Position numbers and translations under genes: made by a program. The notes beneath the pieces were generated by a model. The model saw only the letters and a list, made by a program, of their open reading frames with translations, did not search any database and was not told where the DNA came from. Shown here piece after piece: positions 62,157 through 64,000 of a stretch of DNA of 64,000 bases. How positions within the stretch are numbered: the stretch's first letter is position 1; every line of letters starts with the position of its first letter. Location: assembly GCA_018821435.1 (NCBI GenBank), contig JAHJME010000008.1, forward strand, positions 61,449 through 125,448, given 5' to 3'. Origin of the DNA: Alphaproteobacteria bacterium (lineage in GTDB: Bacteria > Pseudomonadota > Alphaproteobacteria > Caulobacterales > Caulobacteraceae).

Positions 62157-64000
62157 TTAGCCCGTTTGGTCCTCGGGCAGCCGCCCCGCGCGGGCGCCGC
62201 AGGTTTCACAGATCAGGGCTTGGCCCTTCTTGACGACGGCGATGTCGCCGCAGGCCGCGCACACCTCCGCCGAGGCCAGCGCCGCGGGGCCGGGACCCCG
62301 GTTGGCCGAGGGCAGGAACACCAGATTGTCCGGCGCGGCCCCCCGGGCGAAGCCGCGAGAGATGAAGCGCGAGGCCGGCTGCGGGACCGGATCCTGTTCA
62401 GGCTCGTCGGCGCCGATGGCGTCGGCCTTGCCGCGCCCCAGGCCGTCGGCGTTGAGCTCGCCGGAGTCCGGGCTCGCCAGCTCGTTGCGGCCCAGGTAGC
62501 TGATCCCCAGTTCGCGGAAGATGTAGTCGAGGATCGAGGTCGCCGACTTCACCGTGTCGTTGCCGGTGACCGAGCCGGCCGGTTCGAAGCGGGTGAAGAC
62601 GAAGGCGTCGACGAACTCGTCCAGCGGCACGCCGTATTGCAGGCCGATCGAGATCGCGATCGCGAAGTTGTTCATCAACGAGCGGAAGGCGGCGCCTTCC
62701 TTGTGCATGTCGATGAAAATCTCGCCCAGCTGCCCGTCGTCGTACTCGCCGGTGTGCAGATAGACCTTATGGCCGCCGACGCTGGCCTTCTGGATGTAGC
62801 CCTTTCGGCGGTCGGGCAGCTTCTGGCGGGTGCGCTCGCGTTCGACGATGCGCTCCACGATCCGTTCCTGGGCCTCGGTCGGCGGCGGCGCGCGGACGGG
62901 CCGTTCCGCCACCGGCGGGATGTCGAGGGCCAGGGTGGCGGCGCCGGTGGCGCGGCGGACGCGGATGGCCACCGGGCTGGCCGCGATCAGGGCCGCCACA
63001 TCGCCGAGGGTCGCGTCCCAGGGCAGGGTCACGTCCAGCACCGGCGGCGCGTCGAGGATCGGGGCGAGGGCGGCCAGCATCGCAGCTTCCGCCGTCGCCG
63101 GCATGTCGGTCGCGCCGCGGAGAACCAGACGCTGGTCCTCGGTCAGACTGTTCGCGCCGGCCAGGCTGTCGACGCCCAGGGCGTGGGCCTCGGCCTGGGC
63201 GATCGCGTCCGCGGCGAAGCCGGCCAGGGCCAGGACGTCCAGGCTCGGGTCGGCCAACTGCTCGGGCGTCGCGCCCAGCACGTCGCGCAGGAACCCCTCG
63301 CCAACCACCGTCGGGGCGAAGGCGCGGGCCAGGCTGCGCACGAAGGGTAGCTCGGCCTCGGCGGCGGCGATCTCCAGGCTGGTGAAGCCGCGCGCCGTCA
63401 GGGCCTGGTGGTTGACCCCCGGCGCGTCTGCCAGGCTCCGGTGGCCCAGCAGGGCGTCGCGGACGTCGGCCAGGTCGGCGCCCGTCGCGGCGATGCCAAG
63501 GATCGCGGCCTCGGACAGCACGCGCACGGTCTCGCCGTCGGCGGTCTCGGCCACGGTGACCGGCCCGGCCCAGGGCGCGGCGTCCAGGCGGGCGCCCAGG
63601 CGCAGCGCCAGCTCCGGATCGTTCAGCAGGCCCAGGCGCACGTCGAGGTCCAGGTCGTCGGTGGCGGTCCGCGCCGCCTGGAACAGGTTGCGGGTGGCCT
63701 GGCGCGCTTCCTCGCTGTCGTAGTCGAAGCCGTGGGCGACCAGCCACTCGCCCAGTCCGCCGAGGCCCAGCAGCATCGGCCCCTCGGCTTCCGCGCCCAG
63801 GGCGATGGCGGCCAGCTTTACGCCGGCGGCGAAGGCGGTCTCGTCGAAGGCGTCGTCGCGCCAGAAGGCCATCAGCTCGACGCCGGCAGCGGGCAGGGCG
63901 GCGGCTTCGGCGATGGCGCTGGCGGCGGCCGCGTCCGGCGCGGCGATGGCGCGGCCGGTGGTCCAGGCGGCGCGGGCCAGGGCCAGGCCTTCGCCGGCCA
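62157..64000 (-). CDS. nrdJ: Vitamin B12-dependent (class II) ribonucleotide reductase, 5' end outside window
   Basis: The C-terminal ~614 residues of a class II ribonucleotide reductase. The reading frame is open across the right edge of the window, so the start and catalytic barrel lie outside. Visible features: [20 protein letters not shown] and [20 protein letters not shown], then [20 protein letters not shown] (the TSCPD-type domain of NrdJ), and a zinc ribbon at the end (CAACGDI, CETCGA). The enzyme makes deoxyribonucleotides with adenosylcobalamin and works with or without oxygen. An internal ATG at 63872 is not the true start. Confidence 0.88.
   Translation of the reverse strand, partial: AGEGLALARAAWTTGRAIAAPDAAAASAIAEAAALPAAGVELMAFWRDDAFDETAFAAGVKLAAIALGAEAEGPMLLGLGGLGEWLVAHGFDYDSEEARQATRNLFQAARTATDDLDLDVRLGLLNDPELALRLGARLDAAPWAGPVTVAETADGETVRVLSEAAILGIAATGADLADVRDALLGHRSLADAPGVNHQALTARGFTSLEIAAAEAELPFVRSLARAFAPTVVGEGFLRDVLGATPEQLADPSLDVLALAGFAADAIAQAEAHALGVDSLAGANSLTEDQRLVLRGATDMPATAEAAMLAALAPILDAPPVLDVTLPWDATLGDVAALIAASPVAIRVRRATGAATLALDIPPVAERPVRAPPPTEAQERIVERIVERERTRQKLPDRRKGYIQKASVGGHKVYLHTGEYDDGQLGEIFIDMHKEGAAFRSLMNNFAIAISIGLQYGVPLDEFVDAFVFTRFEPAGSVTGNDTVKSATSILDYIFRELGISYLGRNELASPDSGELNADGLGRGKADAIGADEPEQDPVPQPASRFISRGFARGAAPDNLVFLPSANRGPGPAALASAEVCAACGDIAVVKKGQALICETCGARAGRLPEDQTG

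Noticed and set aside
1..64000. tRNA or rRNA genes, CRISPR arrays, prophage or insertion sequences
   Set aside because: No cloverleaf with a plausible anticodon arm, no regularly spaced repeats, and no transposase, integrase or phage structural gene was found by reading.

Overview
The window is GC-rich DNA (by eye roughly two thirds G+C) from an alphaproteobacterium. The core block folK – rpoZ – spoT/rel – pyrE – pdxJ – acpS – lepB – rnc – era – recO – parC, together with a B12-dependent ribonucleotide reductase, an HWE-type histidine kinase and a PEPxxWA-type PEP-CTERM protein, points to the Caulobacteraceae (Caulobacter/Phenylobacterium-like). This placement rests on gene order and protein style. 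No rRNA or tRNA gene, CRISPR array, transposase, integrase or prophage module was recognised.

Layout. 1-8.7 kb: metallo-beta-lactamase hydrolase (cut by the window edge), APC permease, HrpB helicase, AhpD-like protein, a secreted DUF6624-like protein, two coupled RNA methyltransferases, a TetR regulator with a small membrane protein. 8.7-19.4 kb: soluble lytic transglycosylase, dapA-smpB-GNAT operon, D-aminoacylase, ankyrin protein, M20 peptidase, GFA protein, family-5-like uracil-DNA glycosylase overlapping a NYN-domain protein, divergent folK, YCII protein. 19.4-35.8 kb: the housekeeping block, interrupted by a divergent class III cyclase-like gene (between spoT and pyrE), an acyl-CoA dehydrogenase, an EamA transporter and an arylamine N-acetyltransferase. 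At least six long palindromic intergenic repeats lie here. 35.8-38.6 kb: an AT-rich island with a tightly overlapping operon of Dam-type DNA adenine methylase, four-helix membrane protein and DGQHR-domain protein. 38.6-47.3 kb: accessory genes (zinc-ribbon-like protein between two direct repeats, secreted PLD-like protein, PEP-CTERM protein, HWE kinase, Y-x6-K SDR, TSP3-like secreted protein, Old Yellow Enzyme, NylB-like hydrolase). 47.3-64 kb: LprI-like protein, FecR-TPR-beta-barrel protein coupled to a CHASE2 cyclase and a 59-residue ORF, flavodoxin-like protein, serine hydrolase, SEDS-like membrane protein, two tandem lipoprotein/secreted amidohydrolases, aspS, pentapeptide-repeat protein and nrdJ (cut by the window edge).

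The strongest candidate for an undescribed system is the Dam / four-TM / DGQHR operon: horizontally acquired base composition, translational coupling, and a modification enzyme paired with a DndB-like protein and a membrane protein suggest a genome-defence or epigenetic module. Two other signalling loci deserve attention: the lone cyclase-like protein beside spoT, and the outer-membrane FecR-TPR-barrel protein coupled to an inner-membrane CHASE2 cyclase.
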